DNA of 64,000 nucleotides from JACCTU01 sp963737405 (GCA_963737405.1 CAVTSL010000011.1:186001-250000); one strand, 5' to 3'; shown: positions 48,036 to 57,147, counted from the stretch's first letter. A program made the numbers and translations. Notes: generated from the sequence alone by a model not told the origin.

Positions 48036-49490
48036 GTGGCGGGCGTGAACGCCGCGATCGGCTTCGGGATGAGCGAGGCGGCGCTCCGGCGCGCGGATGC
48101 CCGGATCTTCCTCGTCGGGCTGGCGTTCCTCACCTCGGCGGGATTCCTCGGGCTGCACGCCCTCGCGACGCCGGGCGTCCTGCTCGAGAAGGGCAACGCG
48201 GGCTTCACGATCGCCACGCCGGTCGGACTGCTGCTCTCGTCGGTCCTCGCGGTCGCGTCGTCGCTCGAACTCTCGGGGCGCTTCGGCAACGCGATCGTCA
48301 AGTGGCAACGCACACTCCGCGCGGCACTGCTCGTGCTGCTCGTCGTCTGGGGCATCGCTTCGCTCGCGACGCTGCCGCCGCTCGACAGCCCGCTCACACC
48401 CGAAGGCGCACAGGGCGAGCTCGGGCTGCTCGCGCTGATCGGGGTCGGCCTCTACGGCTACGCCGCGCTCCGCTATCGCGCGCTCTACGCGCGAACACGC
48501 GAGCCGCTGCCGCTCGCCGTGCTCACCGCGTGGGTGCTGCTGGCCGAGGCGATGATCGCGATCCCGTGGGGGCGGAACTGGCAGCTCTCGTGGTGGGAGT
48601 GGCACATCCTGATGGCGATCGCGTTCGCGCTCGTCGCGACGGTCGTCAGGGTGGAGCAGCAGCGGCGGCGCCCCGGCGGGCCGTTCGCGTCGCTCTACCT
48701 CGACCAGACGATCGCGCGCACCAACGCGACGTACGCCAACGCGCTCCGCGAGGTCGTCGAGCAGCGCGCGCGAGCGGAGGACGTCGCGCAGCAGTTCGGG
48801 CTGAGCGGCGAGCAGGCGGAGCTCGTCGAGCGCGCAGCGGGGCGCATCCGCGAGCTCGACGCCGCCTTCCGGCCGCAGCTCTCGCCGCAGGTCGCCGAGC
48901 GGCTCGAGCGCGAGCCCGCCGAGCTCGGCGGGAAGGAGCGCGAGGTGAGCGTGCTCTTCGCCGACCTCGAGGGCTTCACGGAGTACGCCGAGACGCGCGC
49001 ACCGGAAGAGGTGATCGCGATGCTCAACGAGTACTGGGGAACGGCGGTGCCGGTCGTCCTCGAGCGGCACGGAGGGATGATCGAGCGCTTCGCGGGCGAC
49101 GCGGTCCTGGTCGTCTTCAACGCCGTGACCGACCAGCCGGACCACGCGCGCCTCGCGGCCGCGGCCGGCCTCGAGCTCCAGGAGCGATGTGCCGAGCTCG
49201 TGCGCAGGCACCCGGACTGGCCGCGCCTGCGAGCCGGGATCAACACCGGCGTCGCCGCCGTCGGCTACGTCGGGGCCGAGCAGCAGCGGAGCTTCGCCGT
49301 GATCGGCGACACGACCAACACGGCGTCGAGGCTGCAGGCGGCCGCGGCGCCCGGCGAGGTCGTCGTCTCCGGCTCGACACGGGACGCGATCGGCGACGAC
49401 GCGGAGGTCGAGCCGATCGACCCCATCGAGGCGAAGGGGAAGCGGGAGCCCGTGCGGGCGTACCGTCTCGTCGGGCTTCGCGGTCGATAG
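48036..49490 (+). CDS. Membrane-bound class III adenylate/guanylate cyclase
   Basis: 484 residues from GTG 48036. About six membrane helices (to residue 210), a short coiled segment (ANALREVVEQRARAEDVAQQ), then a class III cyclase domain (about 300-480): VSVLFADLEGFTEYAE with the metal Asp, GDAVLVVFNAV with the second, and GDTTNTASRLQAAA. The frame is open upstream to 47901 and that stretch reads as another helix (VWTFAVSLPLAGLALLLGYP), so the true start is probably near 47910. Product cAMP or cGMP not decided. Second cyclase in the window, unlike the soluble one at 144-3503. Confidence 0.88.
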   Translation: MAGVNAAIGFGMSEAALRRADARIFLVGLAFLTSAGFLGLHALATPGVLLEKGNAGFTIATPVGLLLSSVLAVASSLELSGRFGNAIVKWQRTLRAALLVLLVVWGIASLATLPPLDSPLTPEGAQGELGLLALIGVGLYGYAALRYRALYARTREPLPLAVLTAWVLLAEAMIAIPWGRNWQLSWWEWHILMAIAFALVATVVRVEQQRRRPGGPFASLYLDQTIARTNATYANALREVVEQRARAEDVAQQFGLSGEQAELVERAAGRIRELDAAFRPQLSPQVAERLEREPAELGGKEREVSVLFADLEGFTEYAETRAPEEVIAMLNEYWGTAVPVVLERHGGMIERFAGDAVLVVFNAVTDQPDHARLAAAAGLELQERCAELVRRHPDWPRLRAGINTGVAAVGYVGAEQQRSFAVIGDTTNTASRLQAAAAPGEVVVSGSTRDAIGDDAEVEPIDPIEAKGKREPVRAYRLVGLRGR

Positions 49491-49523
49491 GCTCGAATCC
49501 CATCTGCGACCAAGGAGGGCGGG

Positions 49524-50228
49524 TTGGCGGACGTCACCTTCACCTGGCTGGGACACGGCACGTATCGCTTCGACAGCGCCGAGGGCAAACGGATCTACGT
49601 CGACCCCTGGTTCGACAACCCGAAGTGCCCCGACGACGAGAAGTCGCCCGAGCGCTGCGACGTGATGGCGATCACGCACGGCCACGGCGACCACATCGGA
49701 AGCGCCGTCGAGGTTGCGAGCGCGCACTCGCCGGCGGTCGTCGCGATCGTCGAGCTCGCGACGTGGCTCGAGGCACAGGGTGCGCCGAACGCGAGCCGGC
49801 TGGCGATGAACAAGGGCGGAACGGTCGACGTCGAGGGAGTCAAGTTCACGATGACCGACGCTGTCCACTCGAGCGGCTTCGCCCCGAACGGCGGCAACCC
49901 CGTCTACCTCGGCGACCCCGCCGGGTTCGTGATCGAGTTCGAGAACGGGCTCAAGGTGTACTGCGCGGGCGACACGAACGTGTTCACCGACATGCAGCTG
50001 ATCGGGCGCCTCTGGTCGCCCGACGTCGCGATCCTGCCGATCGGCGATCACTTCACGATGGGCCCCAAGGCCGCGGCGGTCGCGCTCGAGCTGCTCGGCT
50101 CGACGCGCTGCATCCCCGTCCACTGGGGGACGTTCCCCGCGTTGACCGGCACGCCCGACGAGCTGCGGAAGTACGCGCCGTCGGTCGACGTGCTCACGCC
50201 CGAGCCGGGGGAGACGATCACGCTGTGA
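49524..50228 (+). CDS. Metallo-beta-lactamase-fold hydrolase (UPF0173-like)
   Basis: 234-residue metal-dependent hydrolase. The THGHGDHIGSA motif supplies zinc ligands; further ligands are in AVHSSGF, AGDTNVFTDM and PVHWGTFP. UPF0173 members have unknown substrates. TTG 49524 follows AAGGAGGG at 49512-49519. The stop overlaps the start of the next small gene (GTGA). Confidence 0.9.
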   Translation: MADVTFTWLGHGTYRFDSAEGKRIYVDPWFDNPKCPDDEKSPERCDVMAITHGHGDHIGSAVEVASAHSPAVVAIVELATWLEAQGAPNASRLAMNKGGTVDVEGVKFTMTDAVHSSGFAPNGGNPVYLGDPAGFVIEFENGLKVYCAGDTNVFTDMQLIGRLWSPDVAILPIGDHFTMGPKAAAVALELLGSTRCIPVHWGTFPALTGTPDELRKYAPSVDVLTPEPGETITL

Positions 50229-50500
50229 GGGAACGCTGGTGGGGCGCGACCGGCCGGCGCGTGCCGGAGATCGCGCTCGGGCGGGACCTCGCGCTCGACG
50301 AGGCGCTCGTGCTCGACGACGTGAGCGACCTCGACCGGCTGCAGGAGGCGCACGACAGCGGCACGCCGGTGGTCGTGCGCGCCGACTCGGAGGAGGCGGT
50401 CGTCCGCGCGCTCGCGCGGCCGGAGGTCGCGTCCGTCGTCGTGCCGGACTCGAAGCCGGAGCTGCTCGAGCTCGACCTGACGAAGTTGACCTATGGGTAG
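50225..50500 (+). CDS. Small acidic protein, unknown
   Basis: 91 residues, Asp/Glu/Leu-rich, starting RERWWGATGRRVPEIALGRDL and ending LLELDLTKLTYG. No known domain. Translationally coupled to the metallo-hydrolase. Its stop codon is the first triplet of a 20-bp stem that ends at the start codon of the next gene. Confidence 0.6.
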   Translation: MRERWWGATGRRVPEIALGRDLALDEALVLDDVSDLDRLQEAHDSGTPVVVRADSEEAVVRALARPEVASVVVPDSKPELLELDLTKLTYG

Positions 50501-50556
50501 GAGGGCTTGGCGGGACGGGCCTCGCGGCACAGCGCCTGTCTCGCCGAGCCCTCCTA
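50498..50556 (+). promoter_or_regulatory. Long RNA hairpin spanning stop to start codon
   Basis: Arm 50498-50517 pairs with arm 50537-50556 over all 20 positions in the plus-strand RNA: 17 Watson-Crick pairs and 3 G-U pairs; three more pairs can close the loop. It starts at the TAG of the upstream gene and ends at the A of the DUF1028 ATG. The left arm holds AGGAGGG and the right arm its complement CCCTCCT. May act as terminator, processing site or translational switch. Confidence 0.65.
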
Positions 50557-51375
50557 TGCCGGTTGCGACGTACTCGATCGTCGCGTGCGACCTCGAGGCG
50601 GGACAGTGGGGCGTCGCGGTGCAGTCGAAGTTCCTCGCGGTCGGCTCGGTCGTGCCGTGGGCCGAGCCCGGCGCCGGCGCGGTCGCGACGCAGTCGTACG
50701 CGAACCCGCGCTACGGGCCGGAGGGCCTGGCGCTGCTCCGGGAAGGCCGCTCGGCGCAGGAGGCCGTCGACGAGCTGACGAGCGCCGACGAGGGCCGCGA
50801 CGAGCGCCAGGTCGGCATCGTCGACGCCCGCGGGGGCGCCGCGACCTTCACGGGGACGGGCTGCCACGAGTGGGCCGGCGGCCGCACCGGGGCGGGCTAC
50901 GCGGCGCAGGGAAACATCCTCGTCTCGGGGGAGACCGTCGATGCGCTCGCCGAGACGTTCGAGGCGACGAACGGGCCGCTCGCGGTGCGGCTGCTCGCGT
51001 CGCTCGCGGCGGCGCAGGCTGCGGGAGGCGACCGGCGCGGCCAACAGTCAGCGTCGCTCCTCGTCGTCGAGCGCGACGGCGGCTACGCCGGGCTTTCCGA
51101 CGTGCTCGTCGACCTGCGCGTGGACGACCACGAAGGGCCGATCGAGGAGCTTCGGCGGCTGTTCGAGCTCCACGACCTGCTCTTCGGCCGAACGCCGCGC
51201 GAGCGACTGGCTGACCGTCGACGAGGCGCTCCGCGCGGAGCTCGACGAGCGCTTGCGGGCGGCGGGCTACGAGCGTCTCGAGGACTGGGCGGGCGTCGCG
51301 AACCTCGAGGAGCGCGTCGACGGCGAGGAGGCGATCGACCCGATCGTGCTGCGCGAGCTGAGGAGGGCGACATGA
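50556..51375 (+). CDS. DUF1028 (Ntn-hydrolase-like) protein, one frameshift
   Basis: DUF1028 family: MPVATYSIVACDLEAGQWGVAVQSKFLAVGSVVPWAEPGAGAVATQ is the hallmark start, with the Thr/Ser that could act as N-terminal nucleophile after processing; VSGETVDALAETFEAT and QSASLLVVERDGGY follow. The last 55 residues (DWLTVDEALRAELDERL, peptidoglycan-binding-like helix) are in another frame after a shift near 51200. Function of the family is not established. ATG 50556 lacks a ribosome site; an in-frame ATG at 50493 would put the hairpin inside the gene. Confidence 0.82.
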
Positions 51376-52040
51376 GTGGCTACGAGGTGCGGCGGATCGA
51401 CGAGCTCGAGGAGATCCCCGTCAAGCGGGCGGGAATCAACTGGCGTCCCATCAGGCGGCCGCTCGGGATCACCGCGTTCGGCATCAACGCGTACGTCGGC
51501 AAGGAGGGAGAGCACGTCGTCGAGGAGCACGACGAGTCGCAGCTCGGGCACGAGGAGGTCTACTTCGTGATCGACGGTCGCGCACGGTTCACGGTCGGCG
51601 GCGACGAGTTCGACGTCGACCCGGGCGGGTTCGTGTACCTGCGGGATCCGCAAACGGCGCGCGCGGCCGTCGCGCTCGAGGACGGGACGACGGTGCTCGC
51701 GGTCGGCGGCAAGCCGGGCCAGCACGATCCGTCCGCGTGGGAGTGGTTCTTCGCCGCGACCCCGGCGCGCGACCGCGGCGACTACGAGGAGGCGCTCGCG
51801 CTCATCCTCGACGGGCTCGAGCACAAGCCCGGCCACCCGGCGCTCCTCTACAACCAGGCGCGCTACGAGGCGCTGCTCGGGCGGCCCGAGGACGCGCTCG
51901 GACACCTGCGGACAGCCCTCGAGAGCGAGCCGATGCTCGTGGAGATCGCGGCGAACGACGACGACTTCGCGTCGCTCCGCGACGACGCGGAGTTCCTAGC
52001 GATCACCGGGCAGGCGAACGCCGCCGGCGGCGGCTCGTAG
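51372..52040 (+). CDS. Cupin - TPR protein
   Basis: 222 residues. An N-terminal cupin barrel (about 40-115; EHDESQLGHEEVYFVIDGRARFTVGGDEFDVDPGGFVYL) with likely metal-binding His and Glu, followed by a TPR-like helical part (about 130-200; YEEALALILDGLEHKPGHPALLYNQARYEALLGRPEDA). Such fusions are uncharacterised. AGGAGGG lies before the ATG, which overlaps the DUF1028 stop. The end overlaps the convergent dehydrogenase by 45 bases. Confidence 0.85.
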   Translation: MSGYEVRRIDELEEIPVKRAGINWRPIRRPLGITAFGINAYVGKEGEHVVEEHDESQLGHEEVYFVIDGRARFTVGGDEFDVDPGGFVYLRDPQTARAAVALEDGTTVLAVGGKPGQHDPSAWEWFFAATPARDRGDYEEALALILDGLEHKPGHPALLYNQARYEALLGRPEDALGHLRTALESEPMLVEIAANDDDFASLRDDAEFLAITGQANAAGGGS

Positions 52041-52730
52041 CGCGGGCACGGGGTCGGCGCTCGGCCGCGCGACGACGAGCACGGCGCCGTAGCCCTCGAC
52101 GAGCGAGTCGACGACGAGCTGGAGCCCGAGCGCGAGCGCGAACGCCTTGTGCGCCTGGTCGCCGCCGAACGGCACGACGTCCTCCGAGGGCGCGAGGCCG
52201 GCGAGCACGTCGCCCCAGGTCGCCTTCGCGGGCGAGACGTCGACGACGATCGGCTTCCCGTCCGAGCTCGGGACGCCGATCGCGAGCGGGTTCGTGCCGA
52301 CGAGCGGCTCGCCGCCGTCGGGATGGGCGAGACGCGGCGGCGAGGTCGCCGTCAGGAGCGCGACGAGCCCACCGTCGGCGAGCCGCCGGACGTAGTGGCC
52401 GAGCATGCCGGTCGGGAAGCAGTTCGACGCCGCGACGACGCGCGAGTGCTGCGGCGGTTCGGCGAGCTGCGACTCGACGATCGCGTTCAGGGTCAGGTAG
52501 CCGAGCGCGCCGCGCCCCGCCCAGAGCTCGTAACACTGTGTTACGTGCTCCCGGCCCGGCGCGGCCGCGGGGTCGAGGTCGGGCAGCGTCTCGAGCCACG
52601 GGATCCTCGAGTACCCGTGGCCGCGCTTGCCGCGCCGCTCGGCGTCGTCGTAGTGGCGGAACAGCGTCTCCGTGTCGGCGTCGGAGAAGCCGAGCGCGGC
52701 GATTCGCGCGCGCGCCTCGTCAGGCTGCAC
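51996..52730 (-). CDS. Malate/L-lactate dehydrogenase-type (Ldh_2) oxidoreductase, short
   Basis: 244 residues of the Ldh_2/ureidoglycolate dehydrogenase (COG2055) family, NAD(P)-dependent oxidation of 2-hydroxyacids. Seen: HGYSRIPWL, SNCFPTG, LVGTNPLAIGVPS and VVDVSPAKATWG. Full-length members have about 330-350 residues; here the segments between HGYSRIP and the Asn-rich core, and the C-terminal region, are shortened. May be a reduced family branch rather than a full enzyme. GTG 52730 overlaps the HAD gene stop by 11 bases. Confidence 0.75.
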   Translation of the reverse strand: MQPDEARARIAALGFSDADTETLFRHYDDAERRGKRGHGYSRIPWLETLPDLDPAAAPGREHVTQCYELWAGRGALGYLTLNAIVESQLAEPPQHSRVVAASNCFPTGMLGHYVRRLADGGLVALLTATSPPRLAHPDGGEPLVGTNPLAIGVPSSDGKPIVVDVSPAKATWGDVLAGLAPSEDVVPFGGDQAHKAFALALGLQLVVDSLVEGYGAVLVVARPSADPVPALRAAAGGVRLPGDR

Positions 52731-53391
52731 GTCGGCCGAACCTCAGCACCGGCCATCCGCGGTCGGCCGCGACGCGCCTGAGCTCGCGGTCCGGGTTGAC
52801 CGCGACGGGCCTCCCGACCACCTCCAGGAACGGCAGGTCGGTGTGGCTGTCCGAGTACGCGGTCGAGGTCTCGAGGTCGTAGCCGCGCTCGGCGGCGAGC
52901 TCACGGACCGCCGCCGCCTTGTTCTCGCCGTGGAGCGAGCGGATCCCGCGCCCGGTGTAGACACCGTCCGAGACCTCGCAGACCGTCCCGAGCGCGCCGT
53001 CGAAGCCGAGGTCTTCCGCCATCGCGTCGACGACCTCCTGGAGCGCCGCCGAGACGATGTACGACGGCTCGCCGCGACCGCGATGCTCGGCGACGAGGCC
53101 GAGCGCCTCGTCGTAGACGAGCGGGCGGAGCACCGGATCGAGCGACTCCGTGACGAGCTCCTGCATCTGCGCCGGCGAGAAGCCGCGCAGCAGCATCAGC
53201 CCCTCCTCGGACGCGGCGCGCACGCGTTCGCGGCTCGTCCCGCGCAGGACGAAGAGCAGCTGCCAGAACGCGGCCTTCGCGACCTGCGTCCGGGTGATCA
53301 CGCCGTGGCGCCGGAACGCGGGCGCGAGCGCAAGCGTGCTCGAGCGGCGCAGCAGCGTCCGGTCGAGGTCGAAGAACGCGGCGCCGCTCAG
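52720..53391 (-). CDS. HAD-IB family phosphatase
   Basis: About 223 residues. Motif I FFDLDRTLL with nucleophile Asp, motif II Ser in YIVSAAL, motif III Lys in GENKAAAVREL, motif IV YSDSHTDLPFLE. SerB-like C1 cap. Substrate not known (phosphoserine or a phospholipid-type phosphate are family options). The only start codon near the beginning is CTG 53391, which overlaps the mrp stop as CTGA; this mirrors GTGA/ATGA junctions here. Confidence 0.83.
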   Translation of the reverse strand: MSGAAFFDLDRTLLRRSSTLALAPAFRRHGVITRTQVAKAAFWQLLFVLRGTSRERVRAASEEGLMLLRGFSPAQMQELVTESLDPVLRPLVYDEALGLVAEHRGRGEPSYIVSAALQEVVDAMAEDLGFDGALGTVCEVSDGVYTGRGIRSLHGENKAAAVRELAAERGYDLETSTAYSDSHTDLPFLEVVGRPVAVNPDRELRRVAADRGWPVLRFGRRAA

Positions 53392-54471
53392 GAGAGGACC
53401 GGGAGCGCCTTGACGATCCCGACGCCTTGCTCGCGACGCGTGCCCTCGATCGCCTCGGCGAGCGCGACGATCGCCTCGGACGTCGGCGAGCCCGGGTCCG
53501 CCGCGACGATCGGCGTCCCGAGGTCGCCCTGCTCGCGAACACGTGGATCGAGCGGCACCTCGCCGAGCAGCGGCACGCCGAGCTCGTCCGCGAGCGCCGC
53601 GCCGCCGCCGCGCCCGAAGACGTCGCCCGTCATGTTCTCGACCGCGCCGATCAGGCGCATGTTCGTCTTCTGCGCCATCACCGCGGCCCGCACCGCGACT
53701 TCCTTCGCGGCCGGCTGCGGCGTCGTGACGACGACGACCTCGGCGCGCGGCAGGAGCTGCCCGAGCGAGATCGCGACGTCGCCGGTGCCGGGCGGCATGT
53801 CGACGACGAGCACGTCGAGCTCGCCCCAGTGCACGTCGGTCAGGAACTGCTCGAGCGCGCGGTGCAGCATCGGCCCGCGCCACATCACCGGCGCGTTCTC
53901 GTCGAGGAAGAACCCGATCGACATCAGCTTCAGGTCGTCCTTCACCGGCGGCACGATCATCTTGTCGACGACGACGGGCCGCTGCGTGATCCCGAGCATG
54001 TGCGGGATCGAGTGGCCGTAGACGTCGGCGTCGAGCACGCCGACCTTCTTGCCGAGCCGCGAGAACGCCACGGCGAGGTTCACCGAGAGCGTCGACTTCC
54101 CGACGCCGCCCTTGCCGCTCGCGATCGCGAGCACTCGCGTGTCGCGGTCGAGCGAGATCCCGTTCGACCGCTCGGTCACGCCGCCGCGCAGACGAGTCGG
54201 TCAGCGCAGCGCGCTCGTCCGGCGTCATCACGTCGAACTCGAGCGCGACGCGTTCGACTCCGTCGACCGGCGCGAGCACGTCGAGCACCTGCTGCTGGAA
54301 GCTGTCGCGAAGAGGGCAGCCGGCGATCGTCAGCGCGATCGTCACGACGACGTCGCCGCCGTCGATCCGGACGTCGCGCACCATGTCGAGCTCCGTCACC
54401 GGACGGCGCAGCTCGGGATCGATCACTCCGCCGAGTGCATGCATGATCTCGTCGCGCGAGGGCATCATCAC
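53388..54471 (-). CDS. mrp: Mrp/ApbC-type P-loop ATPase with MIP18 domain, one frameshift
   Basis: Iron-sulfur cluster carrier or scaffold ATPase of the Mrp/NBP35 family. N-terminal MIP18/DUF59 domain (about 90 residues; SRDEIMHALGGVIDPELRRPVTELDMV) then the ATPase with deviant Walker A SGKGGVGKST and VLVVDMPPGTGD. The two parts are in different frames; removing one T near 54196 joins DERAALTD to RLRGGVTERS. If not an error, the ATPase could start alone at GTG 54179. Co-transcribed with the FAD oxidoreductase before it (ATGA overlap). Confidence 0.88.
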
Positions 54472-55922
54472 GTCGAGCGTAGCAACGGCCCGACGAGCTG
54501 AGAGAGCGCCTCGGCGTGGCCCTCCGACTCGTAGTCGTGGAGCGGATGGGCGTCGAGCTGGTGCTCGGTCACGTGATTCCGGCGCCGGATGTAGACCGCC
54601 GGGTAGATCGTCCCGTCGGCGGCCATCTCGACCGCGATCGCGACCGCATCGGGCCCGGCTTCATCGACGAAGATCTGGAGCGGCAGGATCCCGTCGTCGC
54701 GCAGCCCGTCCTCGGCGAGATTGACGATCCGGCAGAGGTAGCCCTTCTGGATCCAGAGCTCCGGCGCGTGCGCGAGCTCCTGCTGGAGGAACGGGACGAG
54801 GCGTTCGGGCTCGACGATGGGGCGCGGCGGGTCGACGCCGAAGTGCTTCTCGGCGAGGTGCCGGATGAGGACGCGCGCGTTGTAGCGGAAGCCGTTCACC
54901 GCGGTCGAGCTGCTCGCGAGCCCCTGCTTGCGCAGGCCCGCCGAACCCTGCGTCGCGTTGCCCGCGAAGTAGACGCCCGGCAGCGACACGCTCTCCCAGA
55001 ACGCGGTCAGCGCGGGGATGCGTCCGTCCGCGACGGTCGCGAGCCCGAGCTTCGGCAGGTCCTGCAGCGGTGTGCGGAAGCCCGTCGCCGCGATCAGCTC
55101 GTCGCACTCGAACGTCAGCGGCGCCGGCCAGCTCGTCCCGCGCGTCTCAACGAAGAACCCGTCGGGCGTCCGCTGCACGCGCTCGATCGACGCGTCGACG
55201 ATCGACGTCCCGAACCCGCCGCGCACGTGCTCGTCGAGCGGCTGCAGGTAGCGCGTGCGAAGCGGCGAGTGGCCGAGCACGTCGGTGCGGATCGGCCGCG
55301 GCGACGCGAGGACGATCCGGCTCGCCCACGGGAGCAGGCTGTTCGCGATCTCGAACGCGGAGTTCCGCTTGCCGACGATGAAGACGCTCCGACCGCGGTA
55401 CTCATGCGCCTGCAGCACGTCGACGTAGTGCGTCGAGTGCTCGAGGCCGGCGATCGGTGCGGTCCACGGAGTCGTCACGCCGATCGCGAACACCACCGCG
55501 CGGCAGCGGTACTCGCCGTCGCTCGTCTCGAGGGTGAACCCTCCGTCGTCCTGGAGCCGCGTCGCCTGCCAGGTGCAGCCGTAGCGCACGCGCAGGCCGG
55601 CGCGCTCGACGAAGACCGCGAGCGCCGCCTCCATCTCCGCCCGCGACGGCACGTCGTAGCTCCGGTCCATCTCCTCGGGCGCACAGGCCTGGAACCGCTC
55701 CTCCTCGGCGACGAGGCTGTTGTGGTCGAAGAGCTCGTACTCGCGCGAGCCGCGCGGGTACGGCGCGTCCGGCTTCGTCCAGCTGATCAGCCGCTCGAAG
55801 ATCGGCAGGCGGCGGAACATCCCGCCGGGGCCGTCATCCGCCGAGAGCACCGCGTGGTCGACGCCGCGCCGCTGCAGCTCGTAGCTCGCCTGCAGCCCTC
55901 CCGGGCCGCTGCCGACCACCAC
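54468..55922 (-). CDS. FAD-dependent oxidoreductase (pyridine nucleotide type)
   Basis: 484 residues. N-terminal dinucleotide fold VVVGSGPGGLQASYEL, a second nucleotide motif VFIVGKRNSAFEIANSL, and GVYFAGNATQGSAGLRKQGL near the C-terminus, as in flavin monooxygenase/thioredoxin-reductase-like enzymes. Substrate unknown. GTG 55922 starts inside the first beta strand; a few more residues upstream (FEPGTYGVV) look native but have no usual start codon. Linked with mrp and the cNMP gene. Confidence 0.87.
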   Translation of the reverse strand: MVVGSGPGGLQASYELQRRGVDHAVLSADDGPGGMFRRLPIFERLISWTKPDAPYPRGSREYELFDHNSLVAEEERFQACAPEEMDRSYDVPSRAEMEAALAVFVERAGLRVRYGCTWQATRLQDDGGFTLETSDGEYRCRAVVFAIGVTTPWTAPIAGLEHSTHYVDVLQAHEYRGRSVFIVGKRNSAFEIANSLLPWASRIVLASPRPIRTDVLGHSPLRTRYLQPLDEHVRGGFGTSIVDASIERVQRTPDGFFVETRGTSWPAPLTFECDELIAATGFRTPLQDLPKLGLATVADGRIPALTAFWESVSLPGVYFAGNATQGSAGLRKQGLASSSTAVNGFRYNARVLIRHLAEKHFGVDPPRPIVEPERLVPFLQQELAHAPELWIQKGYLCRIVNLAEDGLRDDGILPLQIFVDEAGPDAVAIAVEMAADGTIYPAVYIRRRNHVTEHQLDAHPLHDYESEGHAEALSQLVGPLLRST

Positions 55923-55954
55923 GACGCCGTACGTGCCAGGTTCGAACGGCCGCT

Positions 55955-56386
55955 CTACGCGAGCCCCTCCAGCATCCCGCGGAGCCGGTTCGCCTCGATC
56001 TTGAGCATGCGGAGCATCACGCGGGGGCGCTCGAGCAGGAACCGCTCGACCTCCGGCCGCGGGACGACGAGGCAGCGCAGAAGCGATCCCGCGGAGATGT
56101 CGGCGGTCGGCGCGTAGTCCGTGAAGACCGAGATCTCGCCGAAGAAGTCGCCGCGCCCGAGGCGCGCGATCTCGTCACCGTCGCGCAGGACGACGGCCGC
56201 GCCGTCGAGGATCACGTAGAGCCCGCTCCCGGACAGCCCTTGCCGCAGCACCCGCTGCCCCGGCGCGAACGCCTCTTCGTCGAACTCGTGCGCGACGGCC
56301 TCGAGCTCGGGCCGCGAAAGGTCTGCGAAGAGCGCCGTCTGCGCGAGCGTGTCGACGAGCGACGTCGTGGTCGTCCTACCTTCCAT
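55955..56386 (-). CDS. Cyclic nucleotide-binding domain protein
   Basis: 143 residues, a lone cNMP-binding (CRP-like) domain without a DNA-binding helix-turn-helix. LVDTLAQTALFADLSRPELE, GQRVLRQGLSGSGLYVILDG and the phosphate cassette-like GDFFGEISVFTDYAPTADI are visible; the cassette lacks the usual Arg-Ser. A possible sensor for the cAMP made by the two cyclases in this window. Followed by the FAD enzyme gene, 32 bp away. Confidence 0.88.
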   Translation of the reverse strand: MEGRTTTTSLVDTLAQTALFADLSRPELEAVAHEFDEEAFAPGQRVLRQGLSGSGLYVILDGAAVVLRDGDEIARLGRGDFFGEISVFTDYAPTADISAGSLLRCLVVPRPEVERFLLERPRVMLRMLKIEANRLRGMLEGLA

Positions 56387-56409
56387 GCGGCTGAGCCAGC
56401 CTAACGCGG

Positions 56410-57147
56410 CTACGCAACACCGAGCCGCTCCTTGAGGCCGAGCGCGTTCCGGATCGCGTAGCCCTCCCAGTCGTTGTTGAAGTACGCGTACACGTCGATG
56501 CGCTTTCGGCGCCACGCGTCGATGCGCGCGGCCCACTCGTCGAGCTCGCGGTCGGAGTAGTTGCCGCCGCGACCACGCGAACCGTAGTGGAAGCGCACGA
56601 ACGTCCAGCTCGCGGTCAGCTCGTGGGGCTGGAACCTCCGCTCCGGGTGATCTCCGATCACGAGCGCGGCGTCGTGCTGCCGCAGGAACGCGAAGATCTC
56701 GGGCACGAACCAGCTCGGATGCCGGAACTCGAAGGCGTGCCTCCCGGCCGGCGCCTCGTCGAGCGCCGCGAGCAGCCGCTCGTCGTTGCGGTGGAACGTC
56801 TCCGGGAACTGCCAGAGCACCGGGCCGAGCTTCGGCGTCCCCACGAGCGGCGCGATCTGCGAGTAGAAGCGCTCCAGGGACTCGTGCACGTCCTGCAGCC
56901 GCTTCACGTGCGTGAGATAGCGGCTCATCTTGATCGCAAACGCGAAGGTCGTCGGGGACTGCGCGGCCCATGTCGCCACCGTCGCCGGACGCGGGAGCCG
57001 GTAGAACGTCGCGTTCACCTCGACGGTGTCGAAGAAGCGCGCGTAGTACTCGAGCCAGCCCGACGGCGGCAGCCGCGGCGGGTAGAAGACGCCGTTCCGC
57101 CAGTGCTTGTAGTTCCAGCCCGAGCAGCCGATCCGGAGCTCGGTCAC
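56410..57147 (-). CDS. DUF72 TIM-barrel protein
   Basis: 245 residues of the DUF72 (YecE) family. IGCSGWNYKHWRNGVFYPP start, YARFFDTVEVNATFYRLP, FAIKMSRYLTH and FEFRHPSWF are hallmarks; YAYFNNDWEGYAIRNA ends the barrel. Biochemical role unknown. GTG start overlaps the phosphatase stop (GTGA). Confidence 0.93.
   Translation of the reverse strand: MTELRIGCSGWNYKHWRNGVFYPPRLPPSGWLEYYARFFDTVEVNATFYRLPRPATVATWAAQSPTTFAFAIKMSRYLTHVKRLQDVHESLERFYSQIAPLVGTPKLGPVLWQFPETFHRNDERLLAALDEAPAGRHAFEFRHPSWFVPEIFAFLRQHDAALVIGDHPERRFQPHELTASWTFVRFHYGSRGRGGNYSDRELDEWAARIDAWRRKRIDVYAYFNNDWEGYAIRNALGLKERLGVA

Noticed and set aside
47520..51044. A 1174-codon open frame on the minus strand
   Set aside because: Only its last 112 codons (47520-47858) look like protein; the rest is Arg/Asp-rich antisense to the cyclase, metallo-hydrolase and DUF1028 genes.
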